NCBI GenBank assembly: GCA_003265435.1
Contig: NOXC01000002.1
Span: 124,001 to 188,000 of the forward strand
Direction: 5' to 3'
Source of the DNA: Cellvibrionaceae bacterium AOL6
GTDB lineage: Bacteria; Pseudomonadota; Gammaproteobacteria; Pseudomonadales; Cellvibrionaceae
Length of the DNA: 64,000 bases
Part shown: positions 1 through 8,670 of the stretch, piece by piece
Layout: each line of letters opens with the position of its first letter
Numbering within the stretch: the first letter of the stretch is position 1
The notes under the pieces: model-generated
Told to the model about the DNA's origin: nothing
Seen by the model: the letters and a program-made list of their open reading frames with translations, nothing else
The model's database searches: none
Translations under genes and position numbers: made by a program

Positions 1-3000
1 CCGACCAACAGCAAATTGGAACCACTGGTAGGTGTAACACTCTCGCACATCCACACTCACAGAGAGTTTCTCTTGCAATCCTTGCGCCCCACTAAAAGCG
101 CCATCCACGTCTGTTTTCAAAAAGTACCCGCTGTCGTCCACCGGAAAGCTATCGCCATAGATTTCTCTCCACATTCCTCGATCATCAAAATTATCCAGAG
201 GAAAGCCAAGTGGATCCATCAAGGTATGACAACCGCCACACCCCGGATCTTCAGTATGTAATTTAAATATCTCTCGCGGATTCAGCCCTGGCACGCTTTG
301 ATCCGGCTCACCTACTGTGGGAGGCGCAGGCGGAATCACGCCACACAGCACCTGCTCTCGTAAAAAGAGGCCCCTTGTTGTCGGCGAATGGTTGCTACGT
401 AAAAACGGGGCTCTAGTAAGTAAACCAGCACGATAATTCGGATTTAGCTCATAGCGATCAAAACCATCCTCACCTACCGCCACAGGGCCCCCGTTTACTT
501 CATAAAAACTCTGAGTCGCGTCATTTAAAAATCCAAAATCTACCGTGAACAACTGGCTATAGGCTGCATTGTCATCGAACACCAGTGCACCGACTGTTCT
601 CCGAAAATCTTCTAGCGCTGCGTGCTGTTTATCATAATCTTCGGTTCCAGCATGCGGCTCCTGGATACGCATCCACTGTTCGTGAAACAGGCTTACGACT
701 TCTTTTGCCCGCTCATCATCTAGCATTCGATTTACTTGGGTTCTCAAAATTTGATCATCATGCAGCTGAGCACTCTCAGCAAGAGCAAGCAGTTCTTCAT
801 CAGGGACACTTCGCCAGAGAAACAACGCCAAACGCCCAGCAAGCTCATAGTGTGTTAACGGTCGTACCTGCCCCTGCCCCTCGCCCATTTCTATGTAATA
901 CAGAAATTGCGGAGACGAGAGTATGGCTTGCAACAAGGTAGACACACCTCGGTCAAAGCTCTCGGCAAGGTATGCCGATCGAAAGACCGTTAGCAAGCGC
1001 GTTCGCTCATCACTCGAAACTGGTCTACGATACGCGCGGCGACCAATAGATTCGATGATGGCTTCGGCACAAGTTTCGTTCTCACTTGCACAATTAGGCA
1101 TCCACTGGCTTTTGGTCATCAAGGCGGCTTCAGCAACCTGAGAAGCGGCTTCAAAATACTGCTTAACCTGATTGAACTCGGGCGCCCGTGTGCTATTTAT
1201 AAAGAAATTGCCAACGAGTTGGTCCGAACTGAAGCCTCGCACGAAATCGCCTTCTACAGCGAGGAGGTCGTGAACCATACGCGCATAATCTACGCTGGCT
1301 ATTCGTCGCAATGTGCTGAACCCAGAGTCCGGAACACCACACGCCGTCACATCACCACCCTTGTCAAGAAAATCGGGCAAATTGACATCTGGACGCCCTT
1401 GATAGCCAGCAAAGTTATCTAAAATATAGTCAGCTATTTCCGTGGCGCACTCCCCTTCACAGGCGTGCGCAAACTGAAAAGGCATCTGACTGTCTATAAA
1501 ATTAATCAGCCCTGTTCGATTCCCGCAGGAGCTGCACTTGCCAGCGGTCAGGGCGTCCCCGAGCTCAGAGCGCCCTTCTCCATTCGTGCCACCATGACAA
1601 TTGGAACAAAGTCGTGCATATTTATCTGCTGTATTTTCTGCTCGTTTGATATTAATGAAGCTCAGTGTAGGGTTAAACACTACAGCCCTCATTTCTATCG
1701 AGAGAGCACCGTCGCCTACCCAAATTGCCTCAGCCTCCTTTATCAGAGCCCTGTGGTAGCTGCCTGTCTCACCGACAGGGTCAACGTTGCTCAGCCGAGG
1801 TTCGCCTTCTATCAACACATCAAATACCCTAGCGCCTGCCGCCGTATGCGTTTGCACGAGCTCAACAAAGCCAAACTCCACGTTGTAATAGCCTTCCGGC
1901 ACCTCAAATTCGTACTCGCTTTCCCCCCATCGCTCGGTGAAAAATAAGCCGTCATCTTCAGTATTCGGAACGGCGACAATAATTCCTTCTTGATTCGAGG
2001 TCCCGCCACCGGAAAATCCAAAATCCGCTTGATATTCTGTGCCGTCCCGCCCGGTGTAATCACCTCCACCCACGTTAACAGCCAGATAGCTCACGTATCG
2101 TATTTCTTCGGGTTCTGCGGGAGAAGTCGGCGTCGGAGTCGGTTCAGGTGTGCCATTCTTCAGGTCATGTTCGTACTCCAACCATGTTTTGATCTCGCTG
2201 GCACAGTTTGCACCACAGCGAGTAACGTCACCCATCCAAGGCATACGTTCGATCGTAGCGACTAAAAAATCTCCATCTCCAATCGCACTGATAATTTCCT
2301 GGTAGGCACCACCCAGTCCGACACTGCCGTGACAGGCCGTACCGCAGGTCTCAAGATAGCGGTCCTTACCCGCTTGAATGAGCGGAGGCAAGACACCACC
2401 GGGTGAAGGTGTCGTGCTTGGCAAAGGGGTTGGGGTCGGCATGCTCGTCGGGAGGCTTGTCGGCGTTGGCGCGGGTGTTGGGGGAGTCGATGGCACCGGC
2501 GAGGGTATTGAGGTCGGCGTAGGCTGAGGATTCGCAGTGGGCTCGGGTTCGGGCTCGCCCACCCATGAGCGTATATACGCAGCCACCTCTGTCGCGCATG
2601 CCCCCGTACATACTCCTGCGCCGAGCGGCATCCAGTCTTCAATATAATCTTCTAGGCTTTGCATCACAGCAGGCTGGCTGCTATGCCCGTAAGACGCGCG
2701 TGAGGGGTTCAATAGGTAAAGTGCGGAAGACCCATTTGTGTTTTGTACGCCATCAATCCCATGGCAGCCCACACACATGGCTTCGTATTCCGCTTTACCT
2801 GCTTCAACTACGGGATCAATCGGAGTACCCGTGGGAGTCACTTCCGGCGTCGGCTGAGTATCAGGCGTGGGTGACGGACTGAATGTCGGGACTGGAGTCG
2901 GGACTGGAGCAGCACTTGGCGCTTGCGTCGGAATTGGGATTGGTTTTCCCGTTTCAGTCGGCTGCGGCTCAGGTGTAGGTGCCCCTGTCGGACTAGGGCT

Positions 3001-3164
3001 AGGTTGAGGCTGTCCCGAAGGAGCCGTGGTGGGGCTGGCAGGAGGTTCCGTCGGCAGCAGCGTGCTTTCTGCGCCGCCACCTCCTCCACACGCGGTGAAC
3101 ACTAACGCGACCACGATGGGTATAGACCGGTAAATTCTGTTTTTATACGCACTGCTCGTCTCAT
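1..3164 (-). CDS. DUF1592/DUF1588/DUF1585 multihaem lipoprotein with malectin domain, C-terminus cut by window edge
   Basis: Predicted surface lipoprotein of the planctomycete-type cytochrome family; reaction unknown. The frame stays open to base 1, so the C-terminus is missing. In order: lipobox ending in Cys (codon at 3090) followed by a Gly run; a long Pro/Thr/Ser linker; a c-type haem site CVGCH; a second Pro/Thr linker; a CGTACH site (three residues between the cysteines, so haem binding is doubtful); a malectin-like domain (about 2110-1690); CSNCH; then DUF1592 and DUF1588, the latter with CGGCH followed by TLMDPLGF, and the beginning of DUF1585. Three CxxxC-A-(S/T)-E motifs follow the haem modules. 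The start is unclear. The main frame has no ATG after its upstream stop, only TTG at 3186 and GTG at 3114. ATG at 3164 is out of frame, but one more A in the A5 run at 3140-3144 would join it to a good signal peptide. Confidence 0.8.
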
Positions 3165-3419
3165 CCTTAGTAGCCCGGTATGTCAATGCCAGCAGTGTAA
3201 GTAAGCCGCTATTTCGTCGATGTGACCTGATTCTCAGAGCCCCTTGCGAAGGCTGCAAATTCAGCCATTCCGCTTATTTTTGTTAACAATTAACTTTATT
3301 TTATTAACACTTTAGACTTAGTCGCTCCATGTGAAGAGCCGGACGTATAGATGACACGTCCGAATGGGAGTATGTTAGTAGCGTGCCCATCAAACAAAGC
3401 TATTCATAAGGAGAGGAAT

Positions 3420-3899
3420 ATGAACTTGGTCGCCATTGTGTTCCCCACAGAGCAACATGCTGAAAAAGCGCGTGAATTGATTGCTGAACTTGCAAAGGAA
3501 TATCTCATTACAATTGGCGATGCTGTCATCGCTGTAAAAAAAGAGAACAACGTCAAACTCAACCAAATGATGAACCTCACTGCAGCGGCCGCGGCCAACG
3601 GCAGTTTTTGGGGTTTGCTGGTTGGAATGCTATTTTTAAACCCGCTGCTCGGTGTCGCCGTCGGCGCCGGAAGCGGTGCGATTGCTGGCTATCTGAGTGA
3701 CATAGGAATAGATGACCAATTTATGAAGTCCTTGGCCGAAGAGCTGAAAACGGGTGAAGCCGTATTATTCGTACAATTTAAAGATGCGACGAAAGACAAA
3801 GTACTCGAGCGACTTCATGGTATCGGAGGCCGCGTACTGCATACCTCACTAAGTCACGACGCGGAAGATAAACTCCAGCAAGCGATACGAGCAGAATAG
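3420..3899 (+). CDS. DUF1269 membrane protein
   Basis: Small protein of about 159 residues that I recognise as the DUF1269 family, whose function is not established. It has an alpha/beta N-terminal part beginning MNLVAIVFPTEQHAEKA, then a Gly/Ala-rich hydrophobic stretch at about residues 52-85 (GLLVGMLFLNPLLGVAVGAG...), which looks like a glycine-zipper membrane hairpin. A soluble C-terminal alpha/beta part follows. I chose ATG 3420 because AAGGAGAGG lies directly upstream; the frame also opens at 3351, but with no ribosome binding site there. An AT-rich promoter-like stretch lies at about 3275-3315. The gene stands alone and is closed by a strong hairpin. Confidence 0.85.
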   Translation: MNLVAIVFPTEQHAEKARELIAELAKEYLITIGDAVIAVKKENNVKLNQMMNLTAAAAANGSFWGLLVGMLFLNPLLGVAVGAGSGAIAGYLSDIGIDDQFMKSLAEELKTGEAVLFVQFKDATKDKVLERLHGIGGRVLHTSLSHDAEDKLQQAIRAE

Positions 3900-3900
3900 T

Positions 3901-3933
3901 GTGTCAAGCGGGCTAATTTAGCCCGCTTGACAC
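3901..3933. terminator. Perfect 16-bp inverted repeat between convergent genes
   Basis: Two 16-base arms mirror each other exactly around base 3917, immediately after the DUF1269 stop codon and five bases from the stop of the opposing remnant. There is no long T tract on either side. Its position suggests a bidirectional transcription terminator. Confidence 0.7.
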
Positions 3934-3937
3934 TGAA

Positions 3938-4180
3938 TCAGTTTGCGACTTTTACCGTCACCTTCTTCAACGTTCCTTCGAATGCTAATGGTGGGGAGTA
4001 GTCGTAACTCACTGGGGTTCCGGAATCCAATCCGACATCTTGATTCTCCGAGGAAGAAAACGAAAATGGCACGGTTCGCCCAACAGAGCCACTACCTGCC
4101 CATACAGGAGTAGGTTCGGTTAAATTGTTGAACTGGAATAAAAGCCGCATTTGATTGCCAGTGAAACTCCTTCTTGGCAA
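3938..4180 (-). pseudogene. Decayed C-terminal end of an arylsulfatase
   Basis: An 80-codon frame whose last 65 residues read like the C-terminal beta-sandwich of type I arylsulfatases: a RTVPFSFS strand, then DVGLDSGTPVSYDY, then the closing FEGTLKKVTVKV strand. The sulfatase catalytic domain, including the CxPxR formylglycine motif, is absent. Upstream sequence is taken over by the start of the sigma-factor gene on the other strand. I infer a remnant left when the neighbouring cluster was inserted or the sulfatase gene was deleted. Family assignment is by memory of sulfatase C-termini. Confidence 0.6.
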
Positions 4181-4221
4181 GAATGGATCGCCAACCGAAG
4201 AGGCACCCTGTAGGTCACAAC

Positions 4222-5457
4222 ATGAAACCCCGTTCCATTGAACAACGCATCACTGCAATCTATCGCGAGGAATCGCGCCGCGTACTGGCCACCTTGATTC
4301 GCCTTTTGCAAGGTCATTTCGATCTCGCTGAGGACGCGCTGCAAGAGGCTTTTATGGCAGCGCTGTCGCAATGGCCTCGAGATGGCATCCCTGACAACCC
4401 CAGAGCCTGGCTGGCGTCTACGGGCCGCTTCAAAGCCATAGACCGTATACGCAAAAATACCCGCCTCGATCGCGGCCTGATGGACCTTGCCCAAGAATTG
4501 GAAGCCGAGCCGCTAAACGAAGATGAACCCATCGAAGATGACCATCTCCGATTGATCTTTACCTGCTGCCACCCAAGTCTGGCCCTCGAGGCGCGCGTTG
4601 CGCTGACGCTGCGGGAAGTCTGCGGCCTGACAACCGAGGCCATTGCCGCAGCCTTTCTGGTGCCGGTACCGACGCTGGCACAACGCATTGTGAGGGCGAA
4701 AAATAAAATTCGGGATGCCAGGATTCCCTACGAAGTGCCTGAACCCGAAGCTCTACCATCTCGCCTTGACGCCGTATTACCGGTGATCTACCTGGTCTTT
4801 AATGAAGGGTACTCCGCGTCCAGCGGCCATGAAGTGACCCAGCGAGAAATCTCTACGGAAGCGATTCGCCTGGGCAGACTATTACACAGCTTATTACCCC
4901 ACCCCGAGGTCAGCGGCCTGCTGGCCCTGATGTTGTTACACGACGCCCGACGCGGCGGACGCACCGATGCCAACGGCCATCTCATCCCTCTGGAAAAGCA
5001 GGATCGCTCGCTGTGGAACCGTGCCCAGATTCGCGAAGGCTGTGACCTCGTGATACAGGCGCTAAAGGCAGGCCCGCCCGGGGAATATACGCTGCAAGCG
5101 GCGATTGCCGCAGTCCACGCCGAAGCACCAAGCGCGGAGGAAACCGACTGGGTGGAAATTACCGGTCTGTATGATGTCTTGCGAACGATAAACCCCTCCC
5201 CAGTGGTGGCGCTGAATCGCGCCGTCGCCTTGGCCATGCGCGATGGGCCAGATGCTGGCCTTAGGGCCATCGATCACCTCATGGATCACAAGGATCTACA
5301 ACGCTATCACCTGTTTCATGCCGCCCGTGCCGATCTGTTCCGGCGCCTCGGTCAGGTACAGGATGCCATCCGTTGTTACCAACAAGCACTGGCGCTGACA
5401 CAGCAGGAACCAGAGCGACGATTCCTGCAACAACACCTGGCCTCGCTAGACCAATAG
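4222..5457 (+). CDS. ECF42-type RNA polymerase sigma factor with C-terminal DUF6596/TPR-like extension
   Basis: Sigma factor of about 411 residues, twice the length of an ordinary ECF sigma. Region 2 is at about residues 10-75 (LAEDALQEAFMAAL, then PRAWLASTGRFKAIDRIR). Region 4 is at about 105-165 (LTLREVCGLTTEAIAAAFLVPVPTLAQRIVRAKNKIR). The remaining ~240 residues match the DUF6596 extension (LVFNEGYSAS, NPSPVVALNRAVA), ending in a TPR-like helix pair. This layout, plus neighbouring YCII/DGPF, VOC and SRPBCC genes, is the hallmark of the ECF42 group. These sigmas usually lack a classical anti-sigma factor, and none is seen here. I prefer ATG 4222 (MKPRSIEQRI) over TTG 4174 and ATG 4183 because conserved sequence starts there; its ribosome site is weak. 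Confidence 0.88.
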   Translation: MKPRSIEQRITAIYREESRRVLATLIRLLQGHFDLAEDALQEAFMAALSQWPRDGIPDNPRAWLASTGRFKAIDRIRKNTRLDRGLMDLAQELEAEPLNEDEPIEDDHLRLIFTCCHPSLALEARVALTLREVCGLTTEAIAAAFLVPVPTLAQRIVRAKNKIRDARIPYEVPEPEALPSRLDAVLPVIYLVFNEGYSASSGHEVTQREISTEAIRLGRLLHSLLPHPEVSGLLALMLLHDARRGGRTDANGHLIPLEKQDRSLWNRAQIREGCDLVIQALKAGPPGEYTLQAAIAAVHAEAPSAEETDWVEITGLYDVLRTINPSPVVALNRAVALAMRDGPDAGLRAIDHLMDHKDLQRYHLFHAARADLFRRLGQVQDAIRCYQQALALTQQEPERRFLQQHLASLDQ

Positions 5458-5475
5458 AAAAAAAATTTTTGAGTT

Positions 5476-5502
5476 TGTCGAAAACGCGGCCCGGCTGTCG
5501 AC
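5476..5502 (+). promoter_or_regulatory. Putative ECF42 promoter upstream of the first VOC gene
   Basis: TGTCGA at 5476-5481 is followed, after exactly 17 bases, by CGAC at 5499-5502. This fits the -35 TGTCGA / -10 CGA(T)C consensus that I recall for ECF42 sigmas. The site lies between the sigma gene stop and the VOC start at 5558. The same arrangement recurs at 5992-6018. Confidence 0.65.
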
Positions 5503-5557
5503 TATAAGGGTGGCAATACCCAACCACGTCACCCAAAACACTCAGGAGCACCAGGCA

Positions 5558-5974
5558 ATGCCAGCCATGATTTTTGTAAACTTACCCGTCACCGATCTCA
5601 CCAAATCGATCGACTTCTATCAAGCACTCGGTTTCGAAAACAACCCCAGTTTCACGGACGATACCGCTGCCTGTATGGTGTGGAGCGATGCGATTCACGT
5701 CATGTTGCTCACCCACAGTAAGTGGCGCCAGTTTACCGATCGCCCCATTCCCCCTGTCGGCGCCAGTGAGGTGATGCTGGCCCTGACTCTGGATAGCCGT
5801 GAAGGCGTCGATACGATGGTTAAGAGCGCGGCCCGCGAGGGAGGCAACGCCGACATCAATCCCGTGCAGGATTTAGGGTTTATGTACAGCCGAGCCCTGG
5901 CGGACCCCGACGGCCACGTCTGGGAACCGCTGTGGATGGATCCCACAGCGATGTCAGCAGAGGAAAAAAAGTAA
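5558..5974 (+). CDS. VOC family (glyoxalase/bleomycin-resistance-like) protein
   Basis: Single-domain VOC protein of about 138 residues. It opens with the typical MIFVNLPVTDLTKSIDFYQALGF strand-helix unit and closes with DPDGHVWEPLWMD, where the late Glu would be a metal ligand in the family. Substrate unknown. ATG 5558 is chosen because CAGGAG lies ten bases upstream; the frame also opens at GTG 5510. It is the first gene after the sigma factor and follows the promoter at 5476-5502, so it is a likely direct target. A short A-rich tail (EEKK) ends the protein. Confidence 0.85.
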   Translation: MPAMIFVNLPVTDLTKSIDFYQALGFENNPSFTDDTAACMVWSDAIHVMLLTHSKWRQFTDRPIPPVGASEVMLALTLDSREGVDTMVKSAAREGGNADINPVQDLGFMYSRALADPDGHVWEPLWMDPTAMSAEEKK

Positions 5975-5991
5975 TCTTTTTTTTCCTGCTC

Positions 5992-6018
5992 TGTCGATTT
6001 GCAATGGCAATCGACGAC
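5992..6018 (+). promoter_or_regulatory. Putative ECF42 promoter upstream of the DUF1428 gene
   Basis: TGTCGA at 5992-5997, 17-base spacer, CGAC at 6015-6018. Same bases and same spacing as the site at 5476-5502. It sits after a T8 tract at 5977-5984 that may help end transcription of the preceding VOC gene. Confidence 0.65.
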
Positions 6019-6054
6019 TAACAGGGACCTCTTAACATGATCAGGAGCCGAGCG

Positions 6055-6426
6055 ATGAGCTATATCGATGGATTTATACTGGCCGTACCCAAAGCGAATA
6101 AAGAACAATTTCTCCAGCACGTGAACATCAGTGACGCCGTCTTTATGGAATGGGGGGCTACCCGCGTGCTCGAATGCTGGGAAGACGACGTGCCCGACGG
6201 CAAGATGACCGACTTTCGCCGTGCCGTACTCGCCAATGAAGACGAAGCCGTGGTCTTTTCCTGGGTTGAATGGCCGGACAAAGCCACCCGCGACGCCGCT
6301 AAAGAAAAGATGATGGCGACCATGAATACCGATCCGCGTATCAACCCGGAGAAAAACCCCATGCCCTTCGATGGCATGCGCCTGATTTACGGCGGTTTTA
6401 TACCTGTGGCGGAATTTAAAAAGTAG
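6055..6426 (+). CDS. DUF1428 family protein
   Basis: Protein of about 123 residues belonging to DUF1428 (a YbaA-like, dimeric alpha-beta barrel fold), function unknown. Typical landmarks are MSYIDGFILAVP at the start, WGATRVLECWEDDVPDG in the middle, and MPFDGMRLIYGGF near the end. ATG 6055 is preceded by AGGAG at 6043-6047; an upstream in-frame ATG at 6037 lacks one. It lies 37 bases downstream of the second ECF42-type promoter. DUF1428 genes are a frequent companion of ECF42 and YCII clusters, as I recall. Confidence 0.88.
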   Translation: MSYIDGFILAVPKANKEQFLQHVNISDAVFMEWGATRVLECWEDDVPDGKMTDFRRAVLANEDEAVVFSWVEWPDKATRDAAKEKMMATMNTDPRINPEKNPMPFDGMRLIYGGFIPVAEFKK

Positions 6427-6476
6427 CCCCCCTCACCTCGTGACAAACACCCAATTGAAAATACAGAAGGCGCATC

Positions 6477-7274
6477 ATGACACATCAACACGGCGAATTT
6501 ATCTGGTACGAATTACTCACCGACAATATTGAGGCGGCACTGAGCTTTTACAGTGCCATACTGGGCTGGCAAGCCACCGACAGCGGCCAACCTGAAATGG
6601 ATTACCGACTTCTTCACGCGCGAGATGCCGACACCGGCGAGTCGCACGACATCGGCGGCATGATGCAATTAACCGAAGCGATGTGCCAGGAAGGCGCCAG
6701 GCCGGTATGGTTGGGGTACATCGCTGTCGATGATGTAGACGAGACCGTCGCCCACATCCGCGCCGCAGGCGGTAGCGTGCACTTGCCCGCGACCGATATG
6801 CCTGAAGTTGGCCGCCTCGCCATGGTCACCGACCCACAAGGCGCGCCTTTCTACGTCCTGCGACGCCTCAGCAATAAGCCCAGCTTGGCCTTTGCTTCGG
6901 ACAAACCCCGTGTTGGCCACTGCGCCTGGAATGAACTGGTGACCACCCACCCCCAGGCCGCCAAGGCATTTTACTTCGACGAGTTTGGATGGCGTAAGGA
7001 TGGTGAAATGGAAATGGGGCCATTGGGGAACTACGAATTTATTCGTCACAATGGCCTCATCGGTGCGCTTATGCCCAAGCCAGATGATATGCCAGTACCG
7101 ATGTGGCTGTACTATTTCCGGTGTGCCGATATCGACATAGCCACGAGTGCCATCACCGCCAATGGTGGGCAAATTTTGGGTGAGCCCCAGGAAATCCCAG
7201 GCGGCGATTTTGCCCTTCAAGGCATGGATCCACAGGGCGCGCTGTTTGCTTTGGTGGGCGCTAGGAACCGTTAA
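6477..7274 (+). CDS. Two-domain VOC family protein
   Basis: Protein of 265 residues made of two VOC (glyoxalase-like) halves. The first begins FIWYELLTDNIEAALSFYSAILGW and ends DPQGAPFYVLR near residue 125. The second begins CAWNELVTTHPQAAKAFYFDEFGW at about 145 and ends MDPQGALFALVG. This resembles the CFP-30B-like branch of the superfamily. Substrate unknown. The start is supported by GAAGGCG upstream. No ECF42-type promoter is seen in the 50 bases before it, so it is probably read through from the DUF1428 gene. Confidence 0.85.
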   Translation: MTHQHGEFIWYELLTDNIEAALSFYSAILGWQATDSGQPEMDYRLLHARDADTGESHDIGGMMQLTEAMCQEGARPVWLGYIAVDDVDETVAHIRAAGGSVHLPATDMPEVGRLAMVTDPQGAPFYVLRRLSNKPSLAFASDKPRVGHCAWNELVTTHPQAAKAFYFDEFGWRKDGEMEMGPLGNYEFIRHNGLIGALMPKPDDMPVPMWLYYFRCADIDIATSAITANGGQILGEPQEIPGGDFALQGMDPQGALFALVGARNR

Positions 7275-7371
7275 CGGTGCAAAAGCAGAGCTGGCTTGGC
7301 TGCCCTTCTACGGTTTCCAGCCGAGACACGACCAAGACTGACCTGACACCTCAATATTAAGGGGAAACAAA

Positions 7372-7740
7372 ATGAAATATTTATGCTTGGTGTACTACGA
7401 CGAAAAAAAAATGGAGCAACTCTCACAACAGGAATGGGACGGCCTTAATCGTGAGTGTATAGGGTGCGTAGAGGCGTTAACGAAGAGCGGTCACTATCTC
7501 GATGGCGCCCCCCTGCTGTCCACCGACACCGCGACCACCCTACGTGTGCGCGACAACAAACCCTTGATCACCGACGGCCCCTTCGCGGAAACCAAAGAAC
7601 AACTGGCAGGGTTTTATATGCTGGAAGCCCGCGACATGAATGAAGCCCTTCGGCTCGCAGAAAAAATTCCGCCGGCCCGTTATGGCTGCGTGGAAATACG
7701 CCCAGTCCGAGAACTCATGGCGCAGGACAACAACCGTTGA
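7372..7740 (+). CDS. YCII-related (DGPF-domain) protein
   Basis: Protein of 122 residues with the DGPF signature at residues 68-71 (ITDGPFAETKEQLAGFYMLEA) and a conserved C-terminal strand (GCVEIRPVREL). This DGPF type is the classic partner of ECF42 sigma factors. In the family the fold is a dimeric alpha-beta barrel; no reaction is established for this branch. AAGGGG precedes the start. There are 97 bases between the two-domain VOC gene and this one, with no clear promoter. Confidence 0.92.
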   Translation: MKYLCLVYYDEKKMEQLSQQEWDGLNRECIGCVEALTKSGHYLDGAPLLSTDTATTLRVRDNKPLITDGPFAETKEQLAGFYMLEARDMNEALRLAEKIPPARYGCVEIRPVRELMAQDNNR

Positions 7741-7799
7741 CGACTCAGGGCAAAGACCACACACCCGTCAATCCGCACAACACACGAAAGGAGATCACC

Positions 7800-8252
7800 A
7801 TGTCGAACGAAACGGGCAGCGTCAAATTACATCGCGTCATACCCGCACCGGTGGCGCGCGTCTACAAAGCATTTACCGATAAACAGGCCTTGGAATATTG
7901 GCTTCCGCCCTACGGCTTTACCGGCACCATCCACGACTTTGACGTTCGTGAGGGTGGCGGCTACCGCATGTCTTTCACCAATTTCAGCACCGGCCGCCAA
8001 CATGCGTTCGCCGTTAAATTTACGGAACTCGTGCCCAACGAACGTATTCGCCATACCGATCGCTTTGACGACGAGAACCTGCCCGGTGAAATGCAGGTTA
8101 CCATCGAGTTCAATGCGGTGTCCTGCGGTACGGAAATATTGATTGTGCAATCAGGCATTCCGTCCCTGATTCCCGTTGAGAGTTGTTATCTGGGCTGGCA
8201 GGAATCTTTGGAACAGCTCGCCAAGTTAGTTGGGCCGGATATTCCTGATTGA
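7800..8252 (+). CDS. SRPBCC (AHSA1-like) protein
   Basis: Protein of about 150 residues with the START/AHSA1 pattern: KLHRVIPAPVARVYKAFTD at the N-terminus, LEYWLPPYGFTGTIHDFDVREGGGYRMSF next, and a final amphipathic helix (GWQESLEQLAKLV). These proteins bind hydrophobic ligands in a helix-grip cavity; the ligand here is unknown. The start is set by AAAGGAG at 7787-7793; the frame also opens at 7737, overlapping the YCII stop. It is the last gene of the sigma-factor cluster. Confidence 0.88.
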   Translation: MSNETGSVKLHRVIPAPVARVYKAFTDKQALEYWLPPYGFTGTIHDFDVREGGGYRMSFTNFSTGRQHAFAVKFTELVPNERIRHTDRFDDENLPGEMQVTIEFNAVSCGTEILIVQSGIPSLIPVESCYLGWQESLEQLAKLVGPDIPD

Positions 8253-8670
8253 CGGAGATATTTTCAAACTCGAATTGAAGCTGTACCTACCCGCGCACCC
8301 GAGAAGGGTGCGCCCTGTAACCGAGCGCCAATTGCGAACCCATCCTAGCCCGCGAGCGCCCCATAAGCCGACGGCTATGCCCTGAGCAACTCTGCATCTT
8401 TCGGTGTTTTAATTCAGTGCCGGAAAACTCTTTGGCAACGTTGATCTGCAGGCAGCCCCCCGCCGACAAGCGCGTCACCACAACCAGCAGAACCTAATCG
8501 CCCCACCAGCGCATCGGTGTCACAGTCGCCCTGAGTCAACTAGGTACCGCAGCGTAAAGAGATAATCCGCGCTTTATTCCTCTGAGTGCAAATTGATATC
8601 ATGCTCAGAGTGATTTTCAGAATACTCAAAATAACCGCCGTTCGAACACTGCCTCCTTTGGCCTCGATAA
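8253..8670. other. Non-coding gap of about 420 bases with one hairpin
   Basis: No convincing gene. An 8-bp perfect stem (GCGCACCC, loop GAGAA) at 8293-8313 lies 40 bases after the SRPBCC stop and could end the sigma cluster's transcript, although no T tract follows. The rest may be decayed coding sequence, but I recognise nothing in it. Confidence 0.4.
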
